Shown here: positions 26,131 through 34,240 of the stretch, in pieces
How the letters are laid out: the number at the start of each line of letters is the position of its first letter
Numbering within the stretch: the first letter of the stretch is position 1
Assembly: GCA_030247675.1 (NCBI GenBank)
Contig: JAOTRX010000007.1
Location: 244,537 to 308,536, forward strand
Source of the DNA: Desulforhopalus sp.
Lineage (GTDB): Bacteria; Desulfobacterota; Desulfobulbia; Desulfobulbales; Desulfocapsaceae
Direction of reading: 5' to 3'
Length of the DNA stretch: 64,000 nt
Made by a program: the position numbers and the translations under genes
The notes under the pieces: generated by a model
What the model was told of the DNA's origin: nothing
Databases searched by the model: none
The model's input: the letters and a program-made list of their open reading frames with translations, nothing else

Positions 26131-27546
26131 ATGAATAAAAACCGCCTTGTTATTGTCGATGACGAGACCGATATGCGCAACGGACTGCAGCGTCTTATCA
26201 GCCGGGAGTTTCCCGGTTTGCAGGTGGTGGCCCTTGCCGATGCCGAGAGCGCCATCAGCTATTTTGCCAAGGAGCCCGCCGACCTGGCGCTCCTTGACAT
26301 TAAAATGCCCGGGATGAACGGCCTGGAGTTACTGCAAAATTTGATCGGCAAAGATCCGTGGCTGACTGCGGTAATGATGACCGGCTATGGCTCGATCGAG
26401 GTTGCCGTTGAGGCCATTAAACTCGGGGCCTATGATTTTATAACCAAACCGTTTGAGCAGGAGGTCATCTTTCGCACCCTCAGCAAGGCGATTGAGCGTA
26501 ATCGTTTGCTCCGGGAAAACTCCACCCTGAAAGAGCAGGTTTGCGGTCAGACAATAAGTCATGGATTTGTTGGTAAATCACCGGTTTTTCAGAAGTTTCG
26601 CAGTAACCTTGAGATCATCGCTCGCACCAACTATACCGTTCTGGTGCGCGGTCAGTCGGGAACCGGCAAGGAATTGACGGCACGGGCCCTGCACAACCTC
26701 AGCGACCGCCGTAAGAAGCCGCTGGTTATGGTCAATTGTCCGGCAATTCCCGAACATCTTCTCGAATCCGAGCTGTTTGGCTATGTGCGCGGGGCCTTCA
26801 CCAATGCCAATCAGGATCAGCAAGGCCTGGTTGCCGCGGCGGACGGGGGAACGCTGTGCCTTGACGAGGTGGGGGATCTACCGTTTTCCATCCAGAGTAA
26901 ATTGCTGCGGGTACTGCAGGAGCGAGAGATTAAACCGCTTGGCTCGACCAGGACCGTCAAGGTCGATATCCGGGTCATCGCCCTGACCAATCTGGACCTT
27001 GAAAAAATGATAGCGGATAAAAAATTCCGGGAAGATCTCTACTACCGTTTGACTGGCGTCACTCTGCTCACACCGGCCCTTCGGGAACTGGTCGAGGACA
27101 TTCCACTGCTGGTTGCCCATTTTACCGAAAAGGTGTGTCTTGAACTGAATTTGCCCCGGAAACAGTTTACCCAAGAGGCCATAACCGCCCTCATGAACAA
27201 GGACTGGCCGGGCAACGTCCGGGAACTGGAAAATGTGGTGCGCCGGGCGGTGATGTTCTGTCCGCATCCCCATGTCGGCCTGGAAGATTTGAATTTTCTG
27301 GAGACCGCGGTCAGCTTGGCTGGTGAGGAGCGGGCGGCGGATGATTTTGAAAGCAACGGCCAGTTTGAGGCGTACAAAGACGCCAAGGAGCGGATCCTTC
27401 GGGGCTTTACCAAAAAGTATCTCAGGGCGCTGCTTCGGAAGACCGCCGGAAATGTCTCGCAAGGTGCTGAGATATCGGGGATATCGCGGGTGGCCCTGCA
27501 AAAAATCATGAAGCGCCAGGATATCAGCGGCGCCGATTACCGGTAA
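26131..27546 (+). CDS. Sigma-54-dependent response regulator (NtrC family)
   Basis: 471 residues from the ATG at 26131, 10 bases after the kinase stop, with AAGGAAG as RBS. A receiver domain (VIVDDETD, phospho-Asp in LALLDIKMPG, switch KPFEQ) is followed by an AAA+ domain (Walker A GQSGTGKE, Walker B GGTLCLDEVGDLP) and a Fis-type helix-turn-helix near the end (NVSQGAEISGISRVALQKIM). The sigma-54 contact loop is GAFTNA instead of GAFTGA. Probable target: the sigma-54 promoter at 21691. With the haem kinase it forms a two-component system. Confidence 0.93.
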   Translation: MNKNRLVIVDDETDMRNGLQRLISREFPGLQVVALADAESAISYFAKEPADLALLDIKMPGMNGLELLQNLIGKDPWLTAVMMTGYGSIEVAVEAIKLGAYDFITKPFEQEVIFRTLSKAIERNRLLRENSTLKEQVCGQTISHGFVGKSPVFQKFRSNLEIIARTNYTVLVRGQSGTGKELTARALHNLSDRRKKPLVMVNCPAIPEHLLESELFGYVRGAFTNANQDQQGLVAAADGGTLCLDEVGDLPFSIQSKLLRVLQEREIKPLGSTRTVKVDIRVIALTNLDLEKMIADKKFREDLYYRLTGVTLLTPALRELVEDIPLLVAHFTEKVCLELNLPRKQFTQEAITALMNKDWPGNVRELENVVRRAVMFCPHPHVGLEDLNFLETAVSLAGEERAADDFESNGQFEAYKDAKERILRGFTKKYLRALLRKTAGNVSQGAEISGISRVALQKIMKRQDISGADYR

Positions 27547-27591
27547 AAAGGCTTTGCCACGACAAGGTAAAAGCTGCGGGGAGGGAGTGGA

Positions 27592-27603
27592 TATCCGCGG
27601 ATA
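27592..27603. promoter_or_regulatory. 12-bp palindrome upstream of the selenoprotein operon
   Basis: TATCCGCGGATA is a perfect palindrome 104 bases before the rhodanese-ferritin start. It could be an operator; no regulator can be assigned. Confidence 0.25.
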
Positions 27604-27706
27604 AAGGATGTATCATCGAAGACGATGGGCATGCGGGCTGGCTGGGTAAATGAACTTTGCCCACGCCATGCAAGAAGACGGTCGTCATCACCTGGAGGAG
27701 GTCCTT

Positions 27707-28549
27707 ATGAAATGGTTGCAATTTTTCACCCCTGTCGCCTCAATCAGCTGGGATGAGGCAAATAAAATGGTGGCGGATAGTCCGGCGGGCGAGGTGACAT
27801 TTCTTGATGTCCGGCAGCCGCAGGAATACGCCGCCGGTCACCTGCCGGGCGCGAAACTCCTGCCGCTCGGCGATCTGGAGGGCCGTCTCGGCGAACTTCC
27901 CGTCGATAAGCCCATTGTCATTTACTGAGCGATGGGCGGACGCAGCCGGGTTGCTGCGCAGATGCTCTCCGGCAAAGGCTTTCAGAAGCTCTACAATCTT
28001 TCCGGCGGGATAAAGGCCTGGGGCAAGGAGGTGGCAGTGGGGCCGGAGGATGTCGGCATGCATCTCTTTGTCGGGGCGATCAGCTCCATGGAGGCAATCA
28101 TCGTCGGTTTTGGTTTGGAGATGGGTCTTCGGGACTTTTATCTGGCCATGGAAAAGAGGACGAAACGCCAGGAAACCAAGGACCTCTTCGGCAAACTGGC
28201 CGCCATTGAGACCCTCCACCAGGAACAACTGGTGGGTTTGTACGGCGAGGTTACCGGCAAGCGCCTGTCGGTTGCCGAGTTTGCCGGCAAAATCGCCGAA
28301 CCGGCGATGGAGGGCGGCTTGACCACCGAACAATATCTGGCGCGGTACAACACCAATCTCGATTCGGAAATCGAGGTGCTGTCGCTGGCCCTGGCGATAG
28401 AGGCACAGGCCCTTGACCTGTACCTGCGGGCGGCGGAAAAGGGCGGCGAAGGCGAGGGGCGGCAGGTCTTGCTGCGGATTGCCGGGGAGGAACGCGGCCA
28501 TATCGCCAGGTTGAGCAACTACATTGACCAGCAGAGGGACCTTTCATGA
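27707..28549 (+). CDS. Rhodanese-ferritin-like fusion with in-frame UGA (probable selenocysteine)
   Basis: 280 residues if the TGA at 27926-27928 is read as Sec (residue 74). The first half is a rhodanese domain (VTFLDVRQPQEYAAGHLPGA, KPIVIY-U-AMGGRSRVAAQ, LSGGIKAWG). The UGA falls exactly where the persulfide-forming catalytic Cys sits in homologues, and the frame runs on without a break. The second half, about 110-280, is a ferritin-like four-helix domain with Glu/His metal-binding motifs (ETLHQEQ, EERGHIARL). RBS GGAGGAGG lies before the ATG. The following FAD gene overlaps by 4 bases. A selenium/sulfur-transfer or peroxide-related role is inference. Confidence 0.82.
27929..27958 (+). promoter_or_regulatory. 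Candidate bacterial SECIS element
   Basis: Twelve bases after the UGA a hairpin begins: CGCAGC (27941-27946), six-base loop CGGGTT, GCTGCG (27953-27958), a perfect 6-bp stem. Distance and loop size fit bacterial SECIS elements (in E. coli fdhF the upper stem starts 11 bases after UGA), and a G is in the second loop position. The sequence is also coding, as is normal in bacteria. Confidence 0.65.
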
Positions 28550-29670
28550 GAAAACGTCTTGTCCTCATCGGCGGCGGCCATGCCCATATGGTGACTCTGG
28601 CCAGGCTCAAAAGCTTTATCGATAAGGGTTTCGAGGTTACCGTTATTCAGCCTTCCGAATACCATTATTACAGCGGTATGGGGCCGGGCATGCTCGGCGG
28701 GACCTACCTGCCGGAGGAGATTCGTTTTGCTACCCGCCGGCAGGTGGAGAGCAAGGGCGGCCGCTTCATCCTCGGCAAGGCCCGGCGGATCGATGCCGAT
28801 AGGCGGCTGGTATATCTTGAGGACAGCGAAGAGGCGATCGCCTTTGATGTCCTGTCGTGCAATGCTGGTTCCTACGTGCCGCGGGAGATGATCTCCGGCA
28901 AATTTCCGACGGTTTTTACCCCGAAACCCATTGAGGAATTGCTGGTTGCCAGGCAAAAGGTCCTTGAAGTGGCTGGGCAGGGCAAGTGCACCGTCGCGGT
29001 GGTCGGCAGCGGACCGTCGGCGATCGAGATTGCCGGCAATATTCACCAGTTGTGCCGCCAGCAGTCGGTGCATATGCCAACCATCCGGCTGTTTTGTGGC
29101 AGGAGCTTTATGGCCGGGCGGCCGGCTCGGGTTCGACTTCTGGTGCGAGATGTTCTTGCGCGTAAAGGTGTGGAGATTCTTGAGGTGGGTCGGGTGCGGC
29201 AGATTGACGGGCAGCGGGTTGTTCTTGAGAATGGTCAGGAATACCAGGCCGATATCACCTTTGCGGCGGTGGGGGTCAAGCCGTCGCAGATCTTTGCCCG
29301 TTCCGGTCTACCGGTCGGTCCGGACGGCGGCCTGCAGGTCAACGAATACCTCCAGTCCACCGGGTATCCATATATCTTTGGCGGTGGTGACTGCATCCAT
29401 TTTACCCCACAGCCCCTCGATAAGGTCGGGGTATATGCAGTGCGGCAAAATCAGGTGCTGTACGGCAATCTCCTCGCCTGCCTGGAAGAGCGGCCTCTTG
29501 AAAAATTTTCGCCCGGCGGCAGCTATCTTCTGGTGTATAATCTGGGCGACGGTGAAGGGGTGCTGGCCAAATGGTTTCTGGCCTTTGCCGGCAAGCTGGC
29601 CTTTGTTCTAAAAGACAAGATAGATCGCCGGTTTATCAGAACATTTCAGGAAACAACGAATGCCGCCTAG
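28546..29670 (+). CDS. FAD-dependent NADH dehydrogenase-like oxidoreductase
   Basis: 374 residues of the pyridine-nucleotide-disulfide oxidoreductase/NDH-2 superfamily. The FAD motif is LIGGGHAHMVTLARL at the very start, the second nucleotide motif is VVGSGPSAIEIAGN, and the FAD-closing region is FGGGDCIHF. The GGGHAH version resembles the oxidoreductase domain found fused to SelD in many bacteria, which strengthens the selenium link of the preceding gene. Its ATG overlaps the previous stop (ATGA), so expression is coupled. Redox partner and substrate unknown. Confidence 0.87.
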   Translation: MRKRLVLIGGGHAHMVTLARLKSFIDKGFEVTVIQPSEYHYYSGMGPGMLGGTYLPEEIRFATRRQVESKGGRFILGKARRIDADRRLVYLEDSEEAIAFDVLSCNAGSYVPREMISGKFPTVFTPKPIEELLVARQKVLEVAGQGKCTVAVVGSGPSAIEIAGNIHQLCRQQSVHMPTIRLFCGRSFMAGRPARVRLLVRDVLARKGVEILEVGRVRQIDGQRVVLENGQEYQADITFAAVGVKPSQIFARSGLPVGPDGGLQVNEYLQSTGYPYIFGGGDCIHFTPQPLDKVGVYAVRQNQVLYGNLLACLEERPLEKFSPGGSYLLVYNLGDGEGVLAKWFLAFAGKLAFVLKDKIDRRFIRTFQETTNAA

Positions 29671-29671
29671 A

Positions 29672-29694
29672 GGTTTCTGCAACCGCTAGAAACC
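29672..29694. other. Perfect hairpin after the FAD oxidoreductase gene
   Basis: GGTTTCT (29672-29678) pairs with AGAAACC (29688-29694) around a 9-base loop, directly after the stop codon. There is no T tract, so termination here is uncertain. Confidence 0.35.
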
Positions 29695-29870
29695 GCCAGG
29701 ATCGGCTTTTCCGTCCTTGATCTTCCGGCCAATATCCCTTAAAAGAAAGAGGGGTGCTTGAGTCACCATTCTCCACTACTGTAAAGCCGACTTGAGCTGC
29801 ATGTCTGTGCCAACGAAACGTATGTTCTTGCGATAAAAATCGAATTATTGGAAAACCTTGAGGGGTGGCT

Positions 29871-30698
29871 ATGAGCAAATGGGAGTGTGGGGTTTGCGGA
29901 TATATTCACAAGGGCGATGCACCGCCGGATCAGTGCCCGGTCTGTGAGGCCCAGAAAAAGATGTTTACGGAGGTGGTCGAGACAGCGGCGGATCCAGCCC
30001 CTCCGGCAAGTGAAGGCGGCAGGCGCTGGCGTTGTCTTGTCTGCGGCTATGTTCATTCCGGCAGTGAGCCGCCGGATAAATGCCCGGTATGCGCCGCCCC
30101 GAAGTCCCAGTTTGTCGAAATCGATGCCGAGGGCAATACAATAGGCGAGACCGTTCCCCCTGCCGCACCAATGGAGACTGCTCCGCCTGCAACGGCGGTG
30201 ACGACGGCACCGGCCGTGGCGGAAGCGCAGGGGTCCGCCAAGGTGGAGACCACCTTCTTTGATACACTCGCCGGACCGGTGCAAAAATTCCACCTGCATC
30301 CCATCACCGTCCATTTTCCCAATGGCATATTGCCCGCTGCCGTTGGTTTCCTGGCGATTGCCCTGTTTTTCAATATCACCAGCCTGGAGCTTGCCGCCTT
30401 CTACAATTTGATCGCCGTGCTGCTGATGCTGCCGGTCGTCCTGCTGACAGGTTTTATCGAGTGGCAAAAACGCTACAAATGCCTAAAGTCATTCATCTTT
30501 ATAACGAAGATCCTGTGCAGCCTGGTGGTCCTTGCCGCAACCAGCGTGCTGGTCTTCTGGCGGCTTATCGACCCGGCGGTCATGGCCCCGGAGTCGCCAT
30601 CAAGGTTTATATATCTGGGGATCGCCGTCGCCCTTCTCGGGGCGGCAGGCCTCGCCGGTCATCTCGGCGGCAAGCTGGTCTTCGGCAGCCGGGGATAG
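29871..30698 (+). CDS. Double-rubredoxin membrane protein with DUF2231 domain
   Basis: 275 residues from the ATG at 29871 (GAGGGG upstream). Two short rubredoxin-like iron domains (CGVCGYIHKGDAPPDQCPVC and CLVCGYVHSGSEPPDKCPVC) lie in series within the first 80 residues. A Pro/Ala/Thr-rich linker of about 50 residues is followed by a DUF2231 membrane domain (FHLHPITVHFPNGILPAAVG, about four membrane helices). The arrangement suggests electron transfer between soluble rubredoxin centres and the membrane. It probably works with the rhodanese-ferritin and FAD genes just upstream, a roughly 200-base gap away. Exact function unknown. Confidence 0.87.
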   Translation: MSKWECGVCGYIHKGDAPPDQCPVCEAQKKMFTEVVETAADPAPPASEGGRRWRCLVCGYVHSGSEPPDKCPVCAAPKSQFVEIDAEGNTIGETVPPAAPMETAPPATAVTTAPAVAEAQGSAKVETTFFDTLAGPVQKFHLHPITVHFPNGILPAAVGFLAIALFFNITSLELAAFYNLIAVLLMLPVVLLTGFIEWQKRYKCLKSFIFITKILCSLVVLAATSVLVFWRLIDPAVMAPESPSRFIYLGIAVALLGAAGLAGHLGGKLVFGSRG

Positions 30699-30748
30699 TT
30701 GCGCCGGGTCGCTGGTCTGCCTCTTCGTCGCCCCGTTTCCGGCTGTGA

Positions 30749-31420
30749 TTATAGCGGCAGGAACGGGGTGATGTCTTTTTCGTAGCGGTTTTTCACCTTG
30801 AAGCCTTTGCCTTGCAGGGCCGCTATCGCCTTTGGGCCATCCTGGCTGGCGACGCGCATCACCAGCTCGGTAATCCCCGGATATCTGTTGTCCGGCCAGC
30901 AAAACAAGCTCTGGATATTGATTGCTTCATCCTTCAGGGCATTGGACACCTCCGCTAGTTTGCCGATGCTATCGCGGACAAAGATACTGAGGCGGATGCT
31001 CTCTTCACTGATGCCGATGGCCTGCAGGAGCACCGCCATGACGTCGTGGCTGGTGATTATCCCGGCCAAGACCTCGCCTTCCATAACCGGCAGAGCGCTG
31101 ATTCGGTGCTCCTGCATGATCAGGGCCGCTCGCTCGATGGTGGTGCTGGTGGGGATGGTGACGACGGTTTTGATCATGATCATCGATACCTCAACCTTTT
31201 GCAGCAGGTAGTTGAGTTCGTGGATGCTCAGCGAGGTGGCCGGTGATGCCCAATTTTGTTTGAGATCCCGGTCGGAGACGATGCCCACCAGCTTCTTCTT
31301 GTCATTGATGACGAGAAGGTGGTCGATCTTGTTCTTGTCGATGAGGTCCCGGGCCTCAACCAGGGTGGTCTTGGGGGAGACGGTGATAAGATCGGTGTGC
31401 ATTATTCTGTCTATATACAT
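30749..31420 (-). CDS. Tandem CBS domain protein with ACT-like C-terminus (AcuB-like)
   Basis: 223 residues: CBS domain 1 (MHTDLITVSPKTTLVEARD, LVGIVSDRDLK), CBS domain 2 (TVVTIPTSTTIERAALIM, LAGIITSHDVM), then an ACT-like region (IRLSIFVRDSIGKLAEVSNAL) from about 140. Such proteins sense nucleotides and, through ACT, amino acids. It faces away from the iorA operon; regulation of amino-acid or acyl-CoA metabolism is inference. Cytoplasmic. Confidence 0.85.
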   Translation of the reverse strand: MYIDRIMHTDLITVSPKTTLVEARDLIDKNKIDHLLVINDKKKLVGIVSDRDLKQNWASPATSLSIHELNYLLQKVEVSMIMIKTVVTIPTSTTIERAALIMQEHRISALPVMEGEVLAGIITSHDVMAVLLQAIGISEESIRLSIFVRDSIGKLAEVSNALKDEAINIQSLFCWPDNRYPGITELVMRVASQDGPKAIAALQGKGFKVKNRYEKDITPFLPL

Positions 31421-31806
31421 GATTGCAAGGCCTCCATGGTAGAGTTCGTGGGAACAGCATTGTGCGATGAACGCTATAAAAACGTCTGGAAATGTTTGAG
31501 AAAAGCTTGATACCGCAGGGCTGGATCGTCCCGAGCAATCTCATTATAGAATGGCTGCCGGGATTGTCAAAGCGAAGATCCCCGCCAGGCTTCAAATTTC
31601 CTATAAATATCCGTGGCAACAGGTCGGCAAAGTGTTGACGGGGGAGGGAGAGTGTGGTTTTCTGGGGGCTGAAAAAACACTTGCCGGAAGGCGCGGTTTC
31701 AGAGTAGCTTGCTCGGTTATTTTGTCCTCGGAACGCCGGTTTTTTGCGGCCGGTGTACGAAACTTAAACACAATGGCATCAAGAATTCTATTGATCAGGA
31801 GAGATC
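31421..31806. other. Promoter region between CBS/ACT gene and iorA
   Basis: 386 bases with no gene seen. It must carry the divergent promoters. I found no sigma-54 promoter or riboswitch; a G/C-rich imperfect hairpin around 31737-31764 (CGCCGG with CGGCCGG) is the only structure noted. Confidence 0.4.
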
Positions 31807-33621
31807 GTGGCACAGATTAAAGACAACGGCCTGTGGCTGTCCGGCAATGAAGCCATAGCACTTGGGGCCTATGAGGCCGGTGTAAAGGTTGCATCCGGCT
31901 ACCCTGGAACACCTTCCACGGAGATTATGGAAAACCTCTCGGCCTATGCAGGGGTTTATACCGAATGGGCGCCCAATGAGAAGGTCGGCCTGGAGGTGGC
32001 TATCGGCGCCTCGTTCGCCGGCACCAGGGCCCTTGCCACGATGAAACATGTCGGGGTCAATGTCGCCGCCGATCCGCTCTTCACTGCCGCCTATACCGGT
32101 GTCTGCGGTGGACTGGTGGTAGTCAGCGCCGATGATCCGGAGATGCATTCGTCGCAAAACGAGCAGGACAACCGCAACTACGCCTTCGCCGCTAAGGTGC
32201 CGATGCTCGAACCCTCTGAGCCCAGTGAGGCGAAAGAGATGGTCAAGCTGGCCTTTCGCCTGAGCGAGGAGCTTGATACCCCGGTCATGCTGCGGGTCAC
32301 TACCCGCGTGTCGCACGTCAAGGGTGTGGTGGAAAGAGGCGCGATGCAGACCAGCAACGCCGCCTGCGGCATCAACAAGATCCCCGGTAAACTGGTCATG
32401 CTGCCGGCTATCGCCAGGCAGCGCCGCGTCGTCGTCGAACAGCGCATGAACAAATGCCGGGAGCTGGCCGAGACCATCGACATCAACCGCATCGAGGCGG
32501 GCGACACCAAGAGGGGCTTCATCACCGCAGGCGTCTCCTATCTTTACGTCAAGGAGGCATTTCCCGAGGCTGCTGTTCTTAAGCTTGGCATGTGCTGGCC
32601 GCTGCCGGAGAAGAAGATCCGCGAGTTTGCCGCCATGGTCGATGAGCTGGTGATCGTCGAGGAACTTGATCCGTTTCTTGAGACGCACATCAAGGCGATG
32701 GGCGTTGCCTGCCGCGGCAAGGACCGCATCCCCAACCAGGGCGAACTGAACACCGCCATCGTCCGCGAGGCGATCAGCCCCGGCTCAGGCCCCGAGCTCT
32801 TCGCCCCTGTTGAGTTGCCCAACCGGCCGCCGAATATGTGCGCCGGCTGCCCGCATCGCGGCATCTTCTTCAACCTGTCGCGGATGAAGGTCTTTGTCTC
32901 CGGCGATATCGGCTGTTATACCCTCGGTTTTCTGCCGCCGCTGTCGGCCATGGATTCCTGCGTCTGCATGGGCGCCTCGATCCCCATCGCCCACGGCATG
33001 GCCAAGGCCCTTGGCGAGGACGGCCACAACAAGGTGGTGTCGGTTATCGGTGACTCGACCTTTATCCACTCGGGCATCACCGGCCTGATCAACACCGTTT
33101 ATAACAATTCCGCCTCGACGCTGATCATCCTCGATAACCGCATCACCGCCATGACCGGCCAGCAGCACAACCCGGCCTCCGGCTATTCCATCAAGGGTGA
33201 GGCGGCGGCAAGTCTTGATCTGGTAGCCCTGTGCCGGGCAGTGGGTGTCAAGCATGTCTATACCGTCAACCCCCACGACATCGTCGAGAGCCGCAAGGTC
33301 CTCAAGGAGGCGGTGGAGTTGCAGGAACCGTCGGTGGTTATCTCCCAGGCGCCCTGCGTCCTGCTGCCGGAGATGAAGGCGCGGCGGCCGGTGTCCTACT
33401 TCACCAATCAGGAAAACTGTGTCGGCTGCATGTCGTGCATCCGTCTCGGCTGCCCGGCCATCAGCTGGACCGCCTTTGCTGACGGCGAGGCGGAAAGCCG
33501 CGGCTACCGCGCGACCCAGAAGGGGCTTTCGAAGATTGACGAGGTGGTCTGCAACGACTGCGGCCAGTGCGCCTCACTGTGTAAGTTCAATGCCATTACC
33601 CGCGGGGAGGGGAAGAAATGA
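31807..33621 (+). CDS. iorA: Indolepyruvate:ferredoxin oxidoreductase, alpha subunit
   Basis: 604 residues starting with GTG after AGGAGA. It oxidatively decarboxylates aryl-pyruvates to aryl-acetyl-CoA with ferredoxin as acceptor. The pyrimidine-binding part (ASGYPGTPSTEIME) comes first, then the TPP-binding part (GDIGCYTLG, GDSTFIHSGITGL, DNRITAMTGQQ), and two [4Fe-4S] sites near the C-terminus (CVGCMSCIRLGCP, CNDCGQCASLCKF). The next gene, iorB, overlaps by 4 bases. Length is typical of IorA. Role: amino-acid (Trp, Phe, Tyr) degradation, or synthesis in reverse. Confidence 0.96.
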   Translation: MAQIKDNGLWLSGNEAIALGAYEAGVKVASGYPGTPSTEIMENLSAYAGVYTEWAPNEKVGLEVAIGASFAGTRALATMKHVGVNVAADPLFTAAYTGVCGGLVVVSADDPEMHSSQNEQDNRNYAFAAKVPMLEPSEPSEAKEMVKLAFRLSEELDTPVMLRVTTRVSHVKGVVERGAMQTSNAACGINKIPGKLVMLPAIARQRRVVVEQRMNKCRELAETIDINRIEAGDTKRGFITAGVSYLYVKEAFPEAAVLKLGMCWPLPEKKIREFAAMVDELVIVEELDPFLETHIKAMGVACRGKDRIPNQGELNTAIVREAISPGSGPELFAPVELPNRPPNMCAGCPHRGIFFNLSRMKVFVSGDIGCYTLGFLPPLSAMDSCVCMGASIPIAHGMAKALGEDGHNKVVSVIGDSTFIHSGITGLINTVYNNSASTLIILDNRITAMTGQQHNPASGYSIKGEAAASLDLVALCRAVGVKHVYTVNPHDIVESRKVLKEAVELQEPSVVISQAPCVLLPEMKARRPVSYFTNQENCVGCMSCIRLGCPAISWTAFADGEAESRGYRATQKGLSKIDEVVCNDCGQCASLCKFNAITRGEGKK

Positions 33622-34199
33622 AAGAACAAGGCAATATCCTCTTTTCCGGAGTAGGCGGCCAGGGCATCTTACTCGCCAGTGAAATCACCGTCTACGGTCT
33701 CTTGGCCGCCGGTTTTGACGCCAAGAAGAGCGAGGTGCACGGCATGGCCCAGCGCGGCGGCTCGGTCACCGCTCAGCTGCGTTATGGCAAGAAGGTTTAC
33801 TCGCCGCTCATTGAGCCGGGCTGTGCCGATATCCAGATGGCCTTCGAGATGATGGAAGCGGTGCGCTACCTGCCCTATCTGCACAAGGGCAGCACGGTCA
33901 TCGTCAATACCCAGAAGATCCTGCCGCCCTCCGTCGCCACCGGCCAGGCGAGGTATCCAGAGGACGTTCTCGACCATCTGCGCCAGCGGCAGATCAAGGT
34001 CGTACCCGTCGACGCCTTCGACATCGCCCGGGAGGTCGGCGAGATGAAGACCGCCAATGTGGTGATGGTTGGGGCGCTGTCGGCATTTTTGCCGGTTGAC
34101 CCCGCCGTTCTCGAAGAGGTCATCCGCACCCGGGTACCGGAGCGCTTCCGCGACGTAAACCTGCAGGCCTTCCAAGCCGGACGAAAAGTTAGCCAATAA
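33618..34199 (+). CDS. iorB: Indolepyruvate:ferredoxin oxidoreductase, beta subunit
   Basis: 193 residues. The gamma-type domain is shown by FSGVGGQGILLASEI at the start, SEVHGMAQRGGSVTAQLRYG, and a C-terminal helix. It is the partner of IorA; its ATG overlaps the iorA stop. Together they form the active oxidoreductase. Normal length for the family. Confidence 0.95.
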   Translation: MKEQGNILFSGVGGQGILLASEITVYGLLAAGFDAKKSEVHGMAQRGGSVTAQLRYGKKVYSPLIEPGCADIQMAFEMMEAVRYLPYLHKGSTVIVNTQKILPPSVATGQARYPEDVLDHLRQRQIKVVPVDAFDIAREVGEMKTANVVMVGALSAFLPVDPAVLEEVIRTRVPERFRDVNLQAFQAGRKVSQ

Positions 34200-34240
34200 C
34201 GACAGTGAATATAGCCAGTTAGGAAACAGGGAGAGGAACC

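Noticed and set aside
27650..28549. Two separate genes: a short rhodanese ending at 27928 and a ferritin-like protein starting at 27932
   Set aside because: The second frame has no RBS and is in the same frame as the first; the only break is a UGA at the catalytic Cys position followed by a hairpin at SECIS distance, so one selenoprotein is the better reading.
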